Of a stretch of 64,000 nt of DNA, positions 53,650 through 61,434 are shown one piece after another (position 1 is the stretch's first letter; every line of letters starts with the position of its first letter). Below the pieces are notes generated by a model. That model did not search any database, was not told the DNA's origin, and saw only the letters and a list, made by a program, of their open reading frames with translations. This stretch comes from Vitreoscilla massiliensis (GTDB taxonomy: Bacteria; Pseudomonadota; Gammaproteobacteria; Burkholderiales; Neisseriaceae): contig NZ_LN898218.1 in NCBI RefSeq assembly GCF_001457815.1, positions 62,001 to 126,000 on the forward strand. Direction: 5' to 3'. The position numbers were made by a program, and so were the translations under genes.

Positions 53650-54814
53650 GCAAGCGCTCAGCGGCCAATTCACACTCAGCCACCGTCGCCACCAAGGCAA
53701 TGCGCACATAGCCCTGCCCAGGGTTGCCTTGTGGGGTGTCACGCGCCAGCAAACGCCCTGGCAAGACTTGTACCGCTTGCGTTTGCCACAAGCGCTGTGC
53801 AAACGCGACATCGTCACCGTTAGGCACTTTCAACCACACATAAAACGACGCATCGGGAATACTCACTTCATAAGCGGCCTGTAAAGCACCGACAAACAAA
53901 TCAAATTTTTGTTGGTACAAAGCCTGATTCAAACGCACATGCTCTTCGTCTTGCCATGCGGCGATGCTGGCGTGTTGAATTGGCAAACCCATGGCGCTGC
54001 CGTGGTAAGTGCGGTATTCCAAGAAAGCAGCCATCAATTTGGCGTCGCCGGCGACAAAACCAGAGCGCAAACCGGGCACATTCGAGCGTTTGGACAAGCT
54101 GGTGAACATCACCAAATTGTCCCACGAGCGATTCAGTAAAGAAGCGGCCTGTAAACTGCCCAATGGCGCATCGTCACCAAAATATATTTCGGAATAACAT
54201 TCATCCGAGGCAATCACAAAACCATATTGGTCTTGCAAGGCAAACAAGGCGGCCCAATCGTCCAATTGCATCACCGCACCAGATGGATTGCCAGGGCTGC
54301 ACACAAATACCAATTGCGTGCGTTGCCATGTGGCGGCATTGATGTCTTGCCACGCGGGCATGAAATCAGGTGCATTGCAATTGACGTACACCACCTCGCC
54401 GCCGGCCAGCATGGTTGCACCTTCATAAATTTGGTAAAACGGATTCGGACTGATGACGACAGGCTTGTCCGCACCTTGCGCGTCTAACACCACTTGCACA
54501 AAGGCAAACAAGGCTTCGCGGCTGCCATTGACAGGCAAGATTTGGGTTTCGGGATCAACGTTGAGGTCGTAGCGGCGTTGCAACCAATCGCTGCACGCCT
54601 GTCTGAGTTCAGTGATGCCTTTGCTGGCAGGGTATTTGGCCAAACCATCGAGATGGTTGACCAAAGCGTCTTGTATCACTTGCGGCGTTGCGTGTTTCGG
54701 TTCACCAATGTGCAACATCACCTGTTGCAGGTCTTCAGGAGGATTGATGTCTCGCATCAACGCACGCAAACGCGCGAACGGGTACGGATTGAGCTGCTGC
54801 ATTAATGAATTCAT
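53624..54814 (-). CDS. dapC: PLP aminotransferase, succinyldiaminopimelate transaminase type
   Basis: A 396-residue class I aminotransferase. LHIGEPKHATP near the start, VCSPGNPSG, ASDECYSEIYF and the PLP-binding Lys in SLSKRSNVPGLRSGF are present. These blocks match neisserial DapC, which works in lysine/meso-diaminopimelate synthesis. It begins only seven bases after an uncharacterised gene and belongs to the transcript controlled by the aromatic attenuator upstream, so an aromatic substrate role should also be considered. Confidence 0.82.
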   Translation of the reverse strand: MNSLMQQLNPYPFARLRALMRDINPPEDLQQVMLHIGEPKHATPQVIQDALVNHLDGLAKYPASKGITELRQACSDWLQRRYDLNVDPETQILPVNGSREALFAFVQVVLDAQGADKPVVISPNPFYQIYEGATMLAGGEVVYVNCNAPDFMPAWQDINAATWQRTQLVFVCSPGNPSGAVMQLDDWAALFALQDQYGFVIASDECYSEIYFGDDAPLGSLQAASLLNRSWDNLVMFTSLSKRSNVPGLRSGFVAGDAKLMAAFLEYRTYHGSAMGLPIQHASIAAWQDEEHVRLNQALYQQKFDLFVGALQAAYEVSIPDASFYVWLKVPNGDDVAFAQRLWQTQAVQVLPGRLLARDTPQGNPGQGYVRIALVATVAECELAAERLLTFAQRGF

Positions 54815-54821
54815 GATTCGC

Positions 54822-55352
54822 TTACATCAGGTTGCAAAACCCCGATTGTAACGAAACTTGCTGCTTCAAGGCCAAACTATTTGCCACCAAACCCAAATCT
54901 TGGCGCAAAGTATCGGCCGCAACCTCAATTAACAACACATTGCTGGCACGACCGGCATGCAAACTCATCTTCATGCTGGCGCTTTGAAACGTTAGGCCAT
55001 GTTTGTGCGCGAATTCGGCCGCACGTTGATTGGCACGGTTAAGCATGGGGAGTAAAGACACATCTAAATGAAATTGTTGCACACCCAATACCAACATGCG
55101 CGCCGCAAACCAATCGGCTTCATCGCTGATTTGTTCTGGCACTTGCTGACTGAAATCCACCCGCATCGCCGCAATCATCATCGCCACCAAGCGAATTTGC
55201 GGCAACAAAGCCTCGCTCACCAACATACCGTGTTGTGGCAATGCGTCTTGTAACAACTCGCTGGCATGGCTGTTGCCATCCACCACCAAACACATGGTTT
55301 GACTGGCTTGAATTTGTTTCTCAGTGTGTTCACACATCGCTAATTGGGTCAT
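54822..55352 (-). CDS. uncharacterised protein behind an aromatic attenuator
   Basis: A 176-residue soluble protein I do not recognise. It is helical and Ala/Leu/Gln-rich, with MCLVVDGNSHASELLQDALPQHG near 30-50 and LHAGRASNVLLIEVAADTLRQDLGLV near the end. AGGAGACGAGCC lies before the ATG (MTQLAMCEH); the open frame extends 30 codons upstream through the leader. It precedes dapC by seven bases. The attenuator places it under aromatic amino-acid control, which is the only clue to its role. Confidence 0.6.
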   Translation of the reverse strand: MTQLAMCEHTEKQIQASQTMCLVVDGNSHASELLQDALPQHGMLVSEALLPQIRLVAMMIAAMRVDFSQQVPEQISDEADWFAARMLVLGVQQFHLDVSLLPMLNRANQRAAEFAHKHGLTFQSASMKMSLHAGRASNVLLIEVAADTLRQDLGLVANSLALKQQVSLQSGFCNLM

Positions 55353-55423
55353 GGCTCGTCTCCTGAAAGGTTTTTTTACTGCATGTTGGTTTGCTGCGCT
55401 TGCAGTTGAGACGATGGACAGGT

Positions 55424-55453
55424 ACAAAAAAAGCCGCCTCAACTGAGCGGCTT
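55424..55453 (-). terminator. attenuator terminator
   Basis: On the minus strand AAGCCGC (55453-55447) pairs with GCGGCTT (55437-55431), followed by a run of T. It stands between the leader peptide and the gene it controls, so it decides whether the operon is read. Confidence 0.75.
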
Positions 55454-55512
55454 GTTTGCTTATGACTGCGTGTTTCTCTTACACACGACAAAGCGCCGCT
55501 GGATTTGAGCGG
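55446..55512 (-). promoter_or_regulatory. attenuator arms (segments 1, 2 and 3)
   Basis: Segment 1, CCGCT (55512-55508), pairs with segment 2, AGCGG (55500-55496). Segment 2, AGCGGC (55500-55495), can instead pair with GCCGCT (55451-55446), the left arm of the terminator, and TTGT/ACAA extends that pairing across a three-base bulge. A ribosome stalled on the Tyr and Trp codons, which end where segment 1 begins, would free segment 2 for antitermination. This is the trp/phe-leader logic. Confidence 0.7.
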
Positions 55513-55559
55513 TACCAATAGTAAGAAAAAGAGAAAGATTGCGTCATTAAAGTATTCAT
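55479..55559 (-). CDS. 26-residue aromatic leader peptide
   Basis: The short frame starts ATG (55559) and ends TAA (55479). Residues 8-17 read SFSFSYYWYR: two Phe, three Tyr and one Trp within eight residues (9-16). No Shine-Dalgarno is visible before the ATG; with the promoter seen upstream, the transcript would begin at or just before it, so translation may be leaderless. A second ATG lies at codon 5. Peptides of this kind sense amino-acid supply by ribosome stalling. Confidence 0.72.
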   Translation of the reverse strand: MNTLMTQSFSFSYYWYRSNPAALCRV

Positions 55560-55566
55560 GCTGCAC

Positions 55567-55595
55567 ACACTAACCGTATTTTTGCCACTTGTCAA
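55567..55595 (-). promoter_or_regulatory. promoter of the attenuated operon
   Basis: On the minus strand a perfect TTGACA (55595-55590) is followed after 17 bases by TAGTGT (55572-55567, 3/6 of TATAAT). The predicted start site, six to eight bases on, falls at the leader ATG. Confidence 0.5.
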
Positions 55596-55680
55596 ACCTA
55601 TCCGGCCAATTTATCCAAAAGCCACATCACCCATGACACGAAACGCCACAGCAATTCCAATAATTGCCGCAAACCCTCCA

Positions 55681-56298
55681 CTATTCACCCCAACGCGGCA
55701 ACAAATCATGCGGTATGCGCAGCTGATCCAAGATGCGTGCCACCACAAAATCCACAATGTCTTCAACGCTTTTTGGGTGTTGATAAAAACCCGGTGACGG
55801 TGGCAACACACACACGCCCAAGCGCGCCAGTTTGAGCAGGTTTTCCAAATGGATGGCCGACAGCGGTGCTTCACGCGGCACAATAATCAAGGGTCGCCCT
55901 TCTTTGATACTGACATCGGCGGCGCGTTCTAATAAATGGTCTGAGGTGCCGTGCGCAATCGCCGCCACCGCACCCATGGTCGCCGGGCACACCACCATGG
56001 CATCGGCCACATGCGTGCCCGATGCACACGGCGCCGACCATTGATTTTGGCCAAACACGCGCAAACGCGAGCCATCAACGCCATATTTCTCTTGCAACAT
56101 CGCCTCACACATGCTGGCAGAAGACGGCAGCTGCAAATTCATCTCTTGCTGCGCCACGATTTGCGCCGCTTGCGAATACACCAACCACACGGTTTTGTCC
56201 AAGCGCAGCAAGCATTCCAATAAGCGTATGCCATAAGGCATGCCAGAAGCACCGGTTAAACCCAAGGTGACGGTTTGTATGGTTGTGGGTGACATCAT
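55681..56298 (-). CDS. ubiX: flavin prenyltransferase UbiX
   Basis: A 205-residue enzyme that makes prenylated FMN for the decarboxylase UbiD in ubiquinone synthesis. GLTGASGMPYGIRLLE near the start binds flavin; VCPATMGAVAAIAHGTSDHLLERAADVSIKE and PREAPLSAIHLENLLKL are diagnostic. The frame starts at MMSPTT; ribosome site is weak. An upstream extension of 25 codons runs through a DUS copy near 56309 and is unlikely. Confidence 0.9.
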   Translation of the reverse strand: MMSPTTIQTVTLGLTGASGMPYGIRLLECLLRLDKTVWLVYSQAAQIVAQQEMNLQLPSSASMCEAMLQEKYGVDGSRLRVFGQNQWSAPCASGTHVADAMVVCPATMGAVAAIAHGTSDHLLERAADVSIKEGRPLIIVPREAPLSAIHLENLLKLARLGVCVLPPSPGFYQHPKSVEDIVDFVVARILDQLRIPHDLLPRWGE

Positions 56299-56460
56299 GT
56301 CCAAGCGGCCTGTAAACATTAAACGACGACATTGTAATGGCGGTTTTAACCGAAACTCAAACCTTATAGCCACAGACTTTAATTAACTTTGCATTTTTTC
56401 CGTGAACCAATTGGGTTTAATTGGTTACAATGTCCAATTCTTTTGAGTTTGGGAATCACT

Positions 56461-58074
56461 ATGTTTGTACGTCGCCTCTTGGTTAGCGCTGTGTTAGCGT
56501 GTCTTGCTGCTTGTGCTGCGCCTACGTCGACGTTTGTGGTAGACAAAAATCCCAATTTGAAACAAAGCACCGCCATAGGCTCGGTCAATGCCTTGGATTA
56601 CCAATTGATGCCCAAGCGCAGCGCCGCTGCCTTCAGCACCACGGTGTCTACGCAAAATGCCAGCAGCACCGCTTTGTGCTTGCAACAACATCTGAGCAGC
56701 GAATTCAAACTGCCGCCTGAATTTGTGTCGCACAAAGTCTATACCGACAACAATCACAGCGTAGGTTTGATTAATCCTTTCACCCAAGTTGAAGGCATCA
56801 CCATGGATGTGGTCAACAAAGGTGGCAGCAGTGAAATCAAACTGTACGACAATGGCAATTTGCTCTCGCGCGCCTGGAAACAACTGCCTAGCAAATGTGG
56901 CCAAGGCAAAACCACCACCTTGGCGCAAGACACTGGCAGCAGCAAAACCAGTGCGAAAGCACCAAGCGGCATTGATTTTGTCTCAGCTGGCAAATCGGGC
57001 AGCAGCATCGCCGACAGCAGCAAACCTGTGTTCACTGCCGCTGCAGCGCCAGCCGTGATTAAAGCCACGCCATTGGTAAAAGCAGAGCCGATACGCGTTG
57101 TAAAAGACACCGCTGTGACCACGCCGTTACAGGCCGCTACCACACCAGTGCGCAATATAGCTGCATACCAAGCCAGTCCATTGGTAACACCTAAAGTAGT
57201 GGCCACTGCCGCCAATGCTTCGGCCATCACAGCAAGCACTCCGCGCATCGTCGCCATTGCCGAACCCATTACCGCCACCCCTGCCAACAATACAACAAGC
57301 GCCACCAGCAGTGCGTGGAACCACGGTGATTTAACCCAAGACGACATGAGCATCATTGCGCCTGCCACAGCCGCAGTGGTCACGCCAGCCATGGCAATTG
57401 CCGCGCAAAACATGGCAGCACAAGAAGCGCCGCATTTGGCCGCTGCCGCCAAACAAGTCGCAACCAGCCCAGTACAAGCGCGCAGCGTTAAAGCCAGCGT
57501 GGCCAAACCGAACACCAGCAGCACCAAAGCACTGGAAACCAGCAAAACCAAAACAGCCGCGGCGGCCACACGCAAAAAAGTCAACAACACTGCTGCCAAA
57601 GAAGACAGCAAAACCACCGCTGCCAGCAAAAATACCAAAAACAGCAAACAAACGGCCAAAGAAAGCGCCAGCAACAGCCGCAGCAAGGCCAATGACAGCA
57701 AAAACAGCCGCAATAAGGCCGATAAAGCCGAAGACAGTAAAAACAATCGCAGCAAAAACAGCAAAGCCAATGCCGCTGAAGAAAAAGCCAGCAGCAAAAA
57801 CAAAAGCAGTCGCAACAAAGCCGACAGCAAAGCCGATGACAACAAAAACAGCAAAGGCAAAAAAACCGCTGAACGCAATGTAAAAGAAGACAACAGCAAA
57901 AACAGCAAAAAGAAAACCGACAATAAGGCCAACGACAACAGCAAAAACAACAAAAAAGCCGCGCCAGAGCGCGATAACAACAGCAAGGCCAAGGCCAGCA
58001 GCAATAAGAGCAAAGCCACTGACAAAAAAGCCGAATCTGCTAAAAAAACCCCTAAAAAGGACAAGAGCAAATAA
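56461..58074 (+). CDS. lipoprotein with long Lys/Ser/Asn-rich tail
   Basis: A 537-residue predicted lipoprotein: VLACLAAC gives Cys18. Residues about 20-160 look folded (ALCLQQHLSSEFKLPPEFVSHKVY); about 170-370 are Ala/Thr/Pro/Val-rich; about 375-537 are almost only Lys, Ser, Asn, Ala, Asp and Glu, with repeated KNSK, NKAD and SKAN units, strongly basic and predicted disordered. Such tails may bind peptidoglycan, teichoic-like polymers or DNA at the surface; none is shown. GGGAAT is the only ribosome site candidate. A long antisense frame is a by-product of the composition. Confidence 0.6.
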   Translation: MFVRRLLVSAVLACLAACAAPTSTFVVDKNPNLKQSTAIGSVNALDYQLMPKRSAAAFSTTVSTQNASSTALCLQQHLSSEFKLPPEFVSHKVYTDNNHSVGLINPFTQVEGITMDVVNKGGSSEIKLYDNGNLLSRAWKQLPSKCGQGKTTTLAQDTGSSKTSAKAPSGIDFVSAGKSGSSIADSSKPVFTAAAAPAVIKATPLVKAEPIRVVKDTAVTTPLQAATTPVRNIAAYQASPLVTPKVVATAANASAITASTPRIVAIAEPITATPANNTTSATSSAWNHGDLTQDDMSIIAPATAAVVTPAMAIAAQNMAAQEAPHLAAAAKQVATSPVQARSVKASVAKPNTSSTKALETSKTKTAAAATRKKVNNTAAKEDSKTTAASKNTKNSKQTAKESASNSRSKANDSKNSRNKADKAEDSKNNRSKNSKANAAEEKASSKNKSSRNKADSKADDNKNSKGKKTAERNVKEDNSKNSKKKTDNKANDNSKNNKKAAPERDNNSKAKASSNKSKATDKKAESAKKTPKKDKSK

Positions 58075-58218
58075 GCCCAATGCCGAATTATCGATATTCC
58101 AACCGCATTTTCCGCACAGTTTCTTTGCCCCAGCGGTTAAAATCGGTTAAGATGCACTTGGGTCAGACGGCATTTTGGGTGTCGTCGTTGTCTTGATGTG
58201 GTAAGGACTGAAGCAAAC

Positions 58219-58635
58219 ATGCAAAACGAAACCAGCATAGGCGCCGCTTTAAAAGCCGCTGTGCAAACAATGAGCAAGAAAAAACAAACGGACATGATTG
58301 CTGATCATGTTTACGAAAAATATGACGTATTCAAAAAATTCAAGCCTTTGGCTGTGGGCATAGATCAAGACTTGATTGCCGCCTTGCCACAATTTGAAGC
58401 CACATTGATTGCACGTGTATTGGCCAATCATTGCCGTCGTCCGCGTTACATCAAAGCCTTGGCTCGTGGTGGCAAACGTTTTGATTTGAATGGTCGATTC
58501 AAAGGCGAAGTGACTGCTGAAGAGCAGCAAATTGCCCAAAACCATCCTTGCATGCAATCCACCAAACCTGAAGCAGCAGCTGAGGCACCGGTTGAAGCTG
58601 CAAGCAACGATGTCAAAGAAGCCGATAACAGCTGA
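58219..58635 (+). CDS. proQ: ProQ/FinO-family RNA chaperone
   Basis: A 138-residue minimal ProQ, close in length to the meningococcal protein NMB1681: a FinO domain (about 20-115) with FKKFKPLAVGIDQDLIAALP, NHCRRPRYIKALARGGKRFDLNGRF and a short Ala/Glu-rich tail. It binds structured RNAs and matches mRNAs to small RNAs. The ATG at 58219 has AAGGA 11 bases before it. Its end overlaps tatD by 26 bases. Confidence 0.85.
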   Translation: MQNETSIGAALKAAVQTMSKKKQTDMIADHVYEKYDVFKKFKPLAVGIDQDLIAALPQFEATLIARVLANHCRRPRYIKALARGGKRFDLNGRFKGEVTAEEQQIAQNHPCMQSTKPEAAAEAPVEAASNDVKEADNS

Positions 58636-59428
58636 TTTGCGATTAATTGACAGTCACTGTCATTTACTCGATGAGCCTTTATTCAGTAAGCTGCCTGAAG
58701 TAATTCAGGCAGCTTTTGTGTCTGGCGTGGGCGCATTCATCGTGCCGTGTAGCCATGCGCATGATATGGCCGTGTTGGCAAACTTGCTGACGCCATACCC
58801 CAACATCACCCCTGCTTTTGGTGTCCATCCTTTTTATGTGCACGAGCTGGCTTTGGATGACGCGTTGGCCTTGTTGCGCCAACACCTAGAAGCCTATCCG
58901 CAGGCTTTGGTGGGTGAGATTGGTTTGGATTGGGCGGACAAACACTTGAGCGATGCCAATCGACTGTTGCAGCAAGACTTTTTTGCGGCGCAATTGCAAA
59001 CAGCGCAGCAATACCAGCGCCCTGTCATCTTGCATTACCGCCAGTCTTTGGATGACATGTTGGCGGTGGTGAAGACACAGCAATTCCAATATGGTGGCTT
59101 TTTGCATGGTTACAGTGGCAGCATAGAGCAAGCGCGGCCGTGGTTGCAATTGGGGTTTAAATTGGGTTTGGGCTCGGTCTTGCTCAAACCCAATGCACGC
59201 AAGATTTACCAATTGTTGCCGCACCTGACAAGCAGCGATTATGTGCTGGAAACCGATGCCCCGTATATGGTATCGTCTGCCATGAATCAAGCATATAACG
59301 AACCGAAATTCGTGCGTGCTGTGGCAGAAACATTAGCAGATTTTTACCAATGCGCTTGGCAAGACATCGCCGCTTACAGCAGTGCCAATGTGGCCAGCGT
59401 GTTAAAACCCAGTTGCAGAGAGGAATGA
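58610..59428 (+). CDS. TatD-family metal-dependent hydrolase
   Basis: A 272-residue TIM-barrel deoxyribonuclease. Metal ligands: SHCH (about 15-18), Glu in VGEIGLD, His in VILHYRQS, His in FLHGYSGS and Asp in LETDAPYM. The ATG at 58610 gives MSKKPITADLRLIDSHCH and overlaps the end of proQ; the frame is open earlier but those codons lie within proQ. Coupled to a small lipoprotein gene downstream. Confidence 0.85.
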   Translation: MSKKPITADLRLIDSHCHLLDEPLFSKLPEVIQAAFVSGVGAFIVPCSHAHDMAVLANLLTPYPNITPAFGVHPFYVHELALDDALALLRQHLEAYPQALVGEIGLDWADKHLSDANRLLQQDFFAAQLQTAQQYQRPVILHYRQSLDDMLAVVKTQQFQYGGFLHGYSGSIEQARPWLQLGFKLGLGSVLLKPNARKIYQLLPHLTSSDYVLETDAPYMVSSAMNQAYNEPKFVRAVAETLADFYQCAWQDIAAYSSANVASVLKPSCREE

Positions 59429-59430
59429 AG

Positions 59431-59601
59431 ATGAAATGGTTATGTGGTTTAATCGCGTGTATGGTGGTGTTAACGGCATGCAGCTCCAATAAAGGCGGGC
59501 CCATCAGCAGCCACACCGGACGTGAACGCAAAGCCATGCGCGTGCAAGCGGTAGACGCACCACCTCCTGTGTTGATTGCGCCTGAACAAAGCGCACAATA
59601 A
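59431..59601 (+). CDS. small lipoprotein
   Basis: A 56-residue lipoprotein: MKWLCGLIACMVVLTAC (Cys17), then a 39-residue basic and proline-rich tail ending PPPVLIAPEQSAQ. AGAGGA lies seven bases ahead. It starts directly after the TatD stop. Function unknown. Small Neisseria-type lipoproteins of this form occur widely. Confidence 0.65.
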   Translation: MKWLCGLIACMVVLTACSSNKGGPISSHTGRERKAMRVQAVDAPPPVLIAPEQSAQ

Positions 59602-59617
59602 GTGTTGTGAACCGCAA

Positions 59618-59650
59618 AAGCGGCCTGTAAATGTTTACAGGCCGCTTTTT
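59618..59650. terminator. DUS inverted-repeat terminator
   Basis: AAGCGGCCTGTAAA and its inverse copy with four-base loop, followed by TTTTT, after the proQ-tatD-lipoprotein transcript. Confidence 0.85.
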
Positions 59651-59736
59651 AATGCTTTGCAGCATTATCTGACTTCAATGCGACTTGCAGACCAGCAAGA
59701 TGCTGTCTCAAGTTTACAGGCCGCATCAGATACCGA

Positions 59737-60705
59737 TTACAACTTGCCAGCCACTTTGCGGTTGCGCATCAAACACAACAAGTCCGCAGCCACGTGCGCG
59801 GCGGCGATGGCGGTGATTTCGCTTTGGTCATAAGCCGGCGCTACTTCTACCACGTCGGCACCGACGATGTTCAGGTTTTCCAGCTTGCGCAAAATGCCCA
59901 ATGCAGTGTGACTGCTCAAGCCGCCCGCCACTGGCGTGCCCGTGCCTGGTGCGTATGCTGGGTCTAAGCAATCGATGTCGAAGGTGATGTACACCGGATT
60001 GTCGCCTATGGTTTCGTAAATGCGCTCGACGGTTTTGTCGATGCCGTTTTCATTCACCCACGGTGCAAACAACATGTTCATGCCCATAAAGTCGCTGTTC
60101 CAAGTGCGGATGCCGACTTGTGCCGAGGTTTTCGGGTCAATTAAACCTTCTTTGACCGCTTTGTAAAACATGGTGCCGTGATTCAATGAATTTGGGTCAT
60201 CGTCTGGCCAAGTGTCGCAATGGGCGTCGAAATGCAACAACGACAAGGGTTTGCCGTATTTTTCTGCATGTGCGAGCAACAAGGGATAGGTGATGTAATG
60301 GTCGCCACCAAACGTCAGCATTTTGGCTTGGCTGTTGTTGATGATGTCGCGCGCGTGCTGGATGATAGAGTCTTTAATCGTCCACGGATTGTGGGCATCA
60401 AAATAGCAATCGCCGTAATCAATCACCGCCAAATCGTCAAACGGGTCAAAACCCCACGGGAACAACAGCAATTCCGCCAATTGCACACTGGCGGCGCGCA
60501 CCGCAGCTGGGCCCAAACGCGCACCAGAGCGAAAAGTGGTGGCCAAATCCAAAGGCACGCCCGACACCACCACATCGACATCGGTCAAATCGCGCGAGTA
60601 ATTGCGGCGCATAAACGACAAGGCGCCGCTGTAAGTGTTTTCGGTGGCGGAGCCAAACAAACCTTGGCGACGAAACGCCGCATCACCATAAATTTTTTCT
60701 GACAT
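59737..60705 (-). CDS. speB: agmatinase (SpeB type)
   Basis: A 322-residue binuclear manganese ureohydrolase. GGDHYITYP, HFDAHCDT and FDIDCLDPAYAPGTGTP supply the metal ligands. It cleaves agmatine to putrescine and urea; guanidinobutyrase is a possible alternative since the family does not separate them by eye. The start MSEKIYG has AGAGGA upstream. An MscS-like gene lies upstream by 17 bases and may be in the same transcript. It fits the amine theme of the window. Confidence 0.85.
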   Translation of the reverse strand: MSEKIYGDAAFRRQGLFGSATENTYSGALSFMRRNYSRDLTDVDVVVSGVPLDLATTFRSGARLGPAAVRAASVQLAELLLFPWGFDPFDDLAVIDYGDCYFDAHNPWTIKDSIIQHARDIINNSQAKMLTFGGDHYITYPLLLAHAEKYGKPLSLLHFDAHCDTWPDDDPNSLNHGTMFYKAVKEGLIDPKTSAQVGIRTWNSDFMGMNMLFAPWVNENGIDKTVERIYETIGDNPVYITFDIDCLDPAYAPGTGTPVAGGLSSHTALGILRKLENLNIVGADVVEVAPAYDQSEITAIAAAHVAADLLCLMRNRKVAGKL

Positions 60706-60722
60706 GTGTGTCCTCTGTTCCA

Positions 60723-61301
60723 TTAAATTGAGGGTTCGCCATCGCCTTGTTGCCAACGGCGTATGGTTTTTTGAAAAAATGCACTGTTAGGTACTTGAAT
60801 CAAGGTCTCGCGACCGTCTTCACGCCCCATTTCTTCGAGCACAGTATAAAGCAAGTGTATGGCCACCACACGGCCGTGCATGCCAACTTTGTCGGCCGCA
60901 TCGAGTATTTCCAATTCGTCGCCAACGCGAAACGGCTGCGTGGCAAAAATCAAAAACGCACAGAATATGTTGGACAACACACTCCACGCGGCAAAAAATG
61001 CCACTGCCGCCACCGCCGCGAAACCGGTAATCGCCGTCCACAACACCCGACCAGACACACCCAAGCGCTCCAACACCATCAAGCCAGCGGCAAAAATAAT
61101 CACCCAACCGCCTATGGTCTTCATCGGCACAGCCACGTCCACCGGTACTTTGTGGTGGGAGACGATTTTATCGAACAATTTGCCCACATAGCGGCGCAAT
61201 AACCACGCCACCAACACGATGCAGCCGACTTCGATGGCCACCAACAACAAATCCAAAGAATCGTGCGCCCACGCAGGCAACACTTCACGCAACTCATCCA
61301 T
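60723..61301 (-). CDS. small MscS-family mechanosensitive channel
   Basis: A 192-residue protein with two or three membrane helices and the MscS core (AAWSVLSNIFCAFLIFATQPFRVGDELEI, then a beta-rich end with ETLIQVPNSAFFQKTI). E. coli MscS has 286 residues; the C-terminal vestibule here is shortened. AAGGAGTGGCT lies before the ATG; a GTG two codons earlier is possible. Confidence 0.75.
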   Translation of the reverse strand: MDELREVLPAWAHDSLDLLLVAIEVGCIVLVAWLLRRYVGKLFDKIVSHHKVPVDVAVPMKTIGGWVIIFAAGLMVLERLGVSGRVLWTAITGFAAVAAVAFFAAWSVLSNIFCAFLIFATQPFRVGDELEILDAADKVGMHGRVVAIHLLYTVLEEMGREDGRETLIQVPNSAFFQKTIRRWQQGDGEPSI

Positions 61302-61369
61302 AGCCACTCCTTAAGCGCGCATCATAGCATATCCACTCCTGTCCTGATTTACAGGCCGCATTTGGCATG

Positions 61370-61395
61370 AAAAAAGCTGCTTGAAACAAGCAGCC
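61370..61395 (-). terminator. intrinsic terminator after the aldehyde dehydrogenase gene
   Basis: On the minus strand GCTGCTTG and CAAGCAGC pair around AAA/TTT, followed by a T run. It is not DUS-based. Confidence 0.75.
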
Positions 61396-61434
61396 AAATA
61401 CCACAACGACACATAGTCTTGCCATGTCTTGCTG

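Noticed and set aside
56754..58070. 438-residue open frame antisense to the Lys-rich lipoprotein
   Set aside because: Its Leu/Ala/Ser-only composition is the mirror of AAA and AGC codons on the plus strand; no start signal; no recognisable domain.
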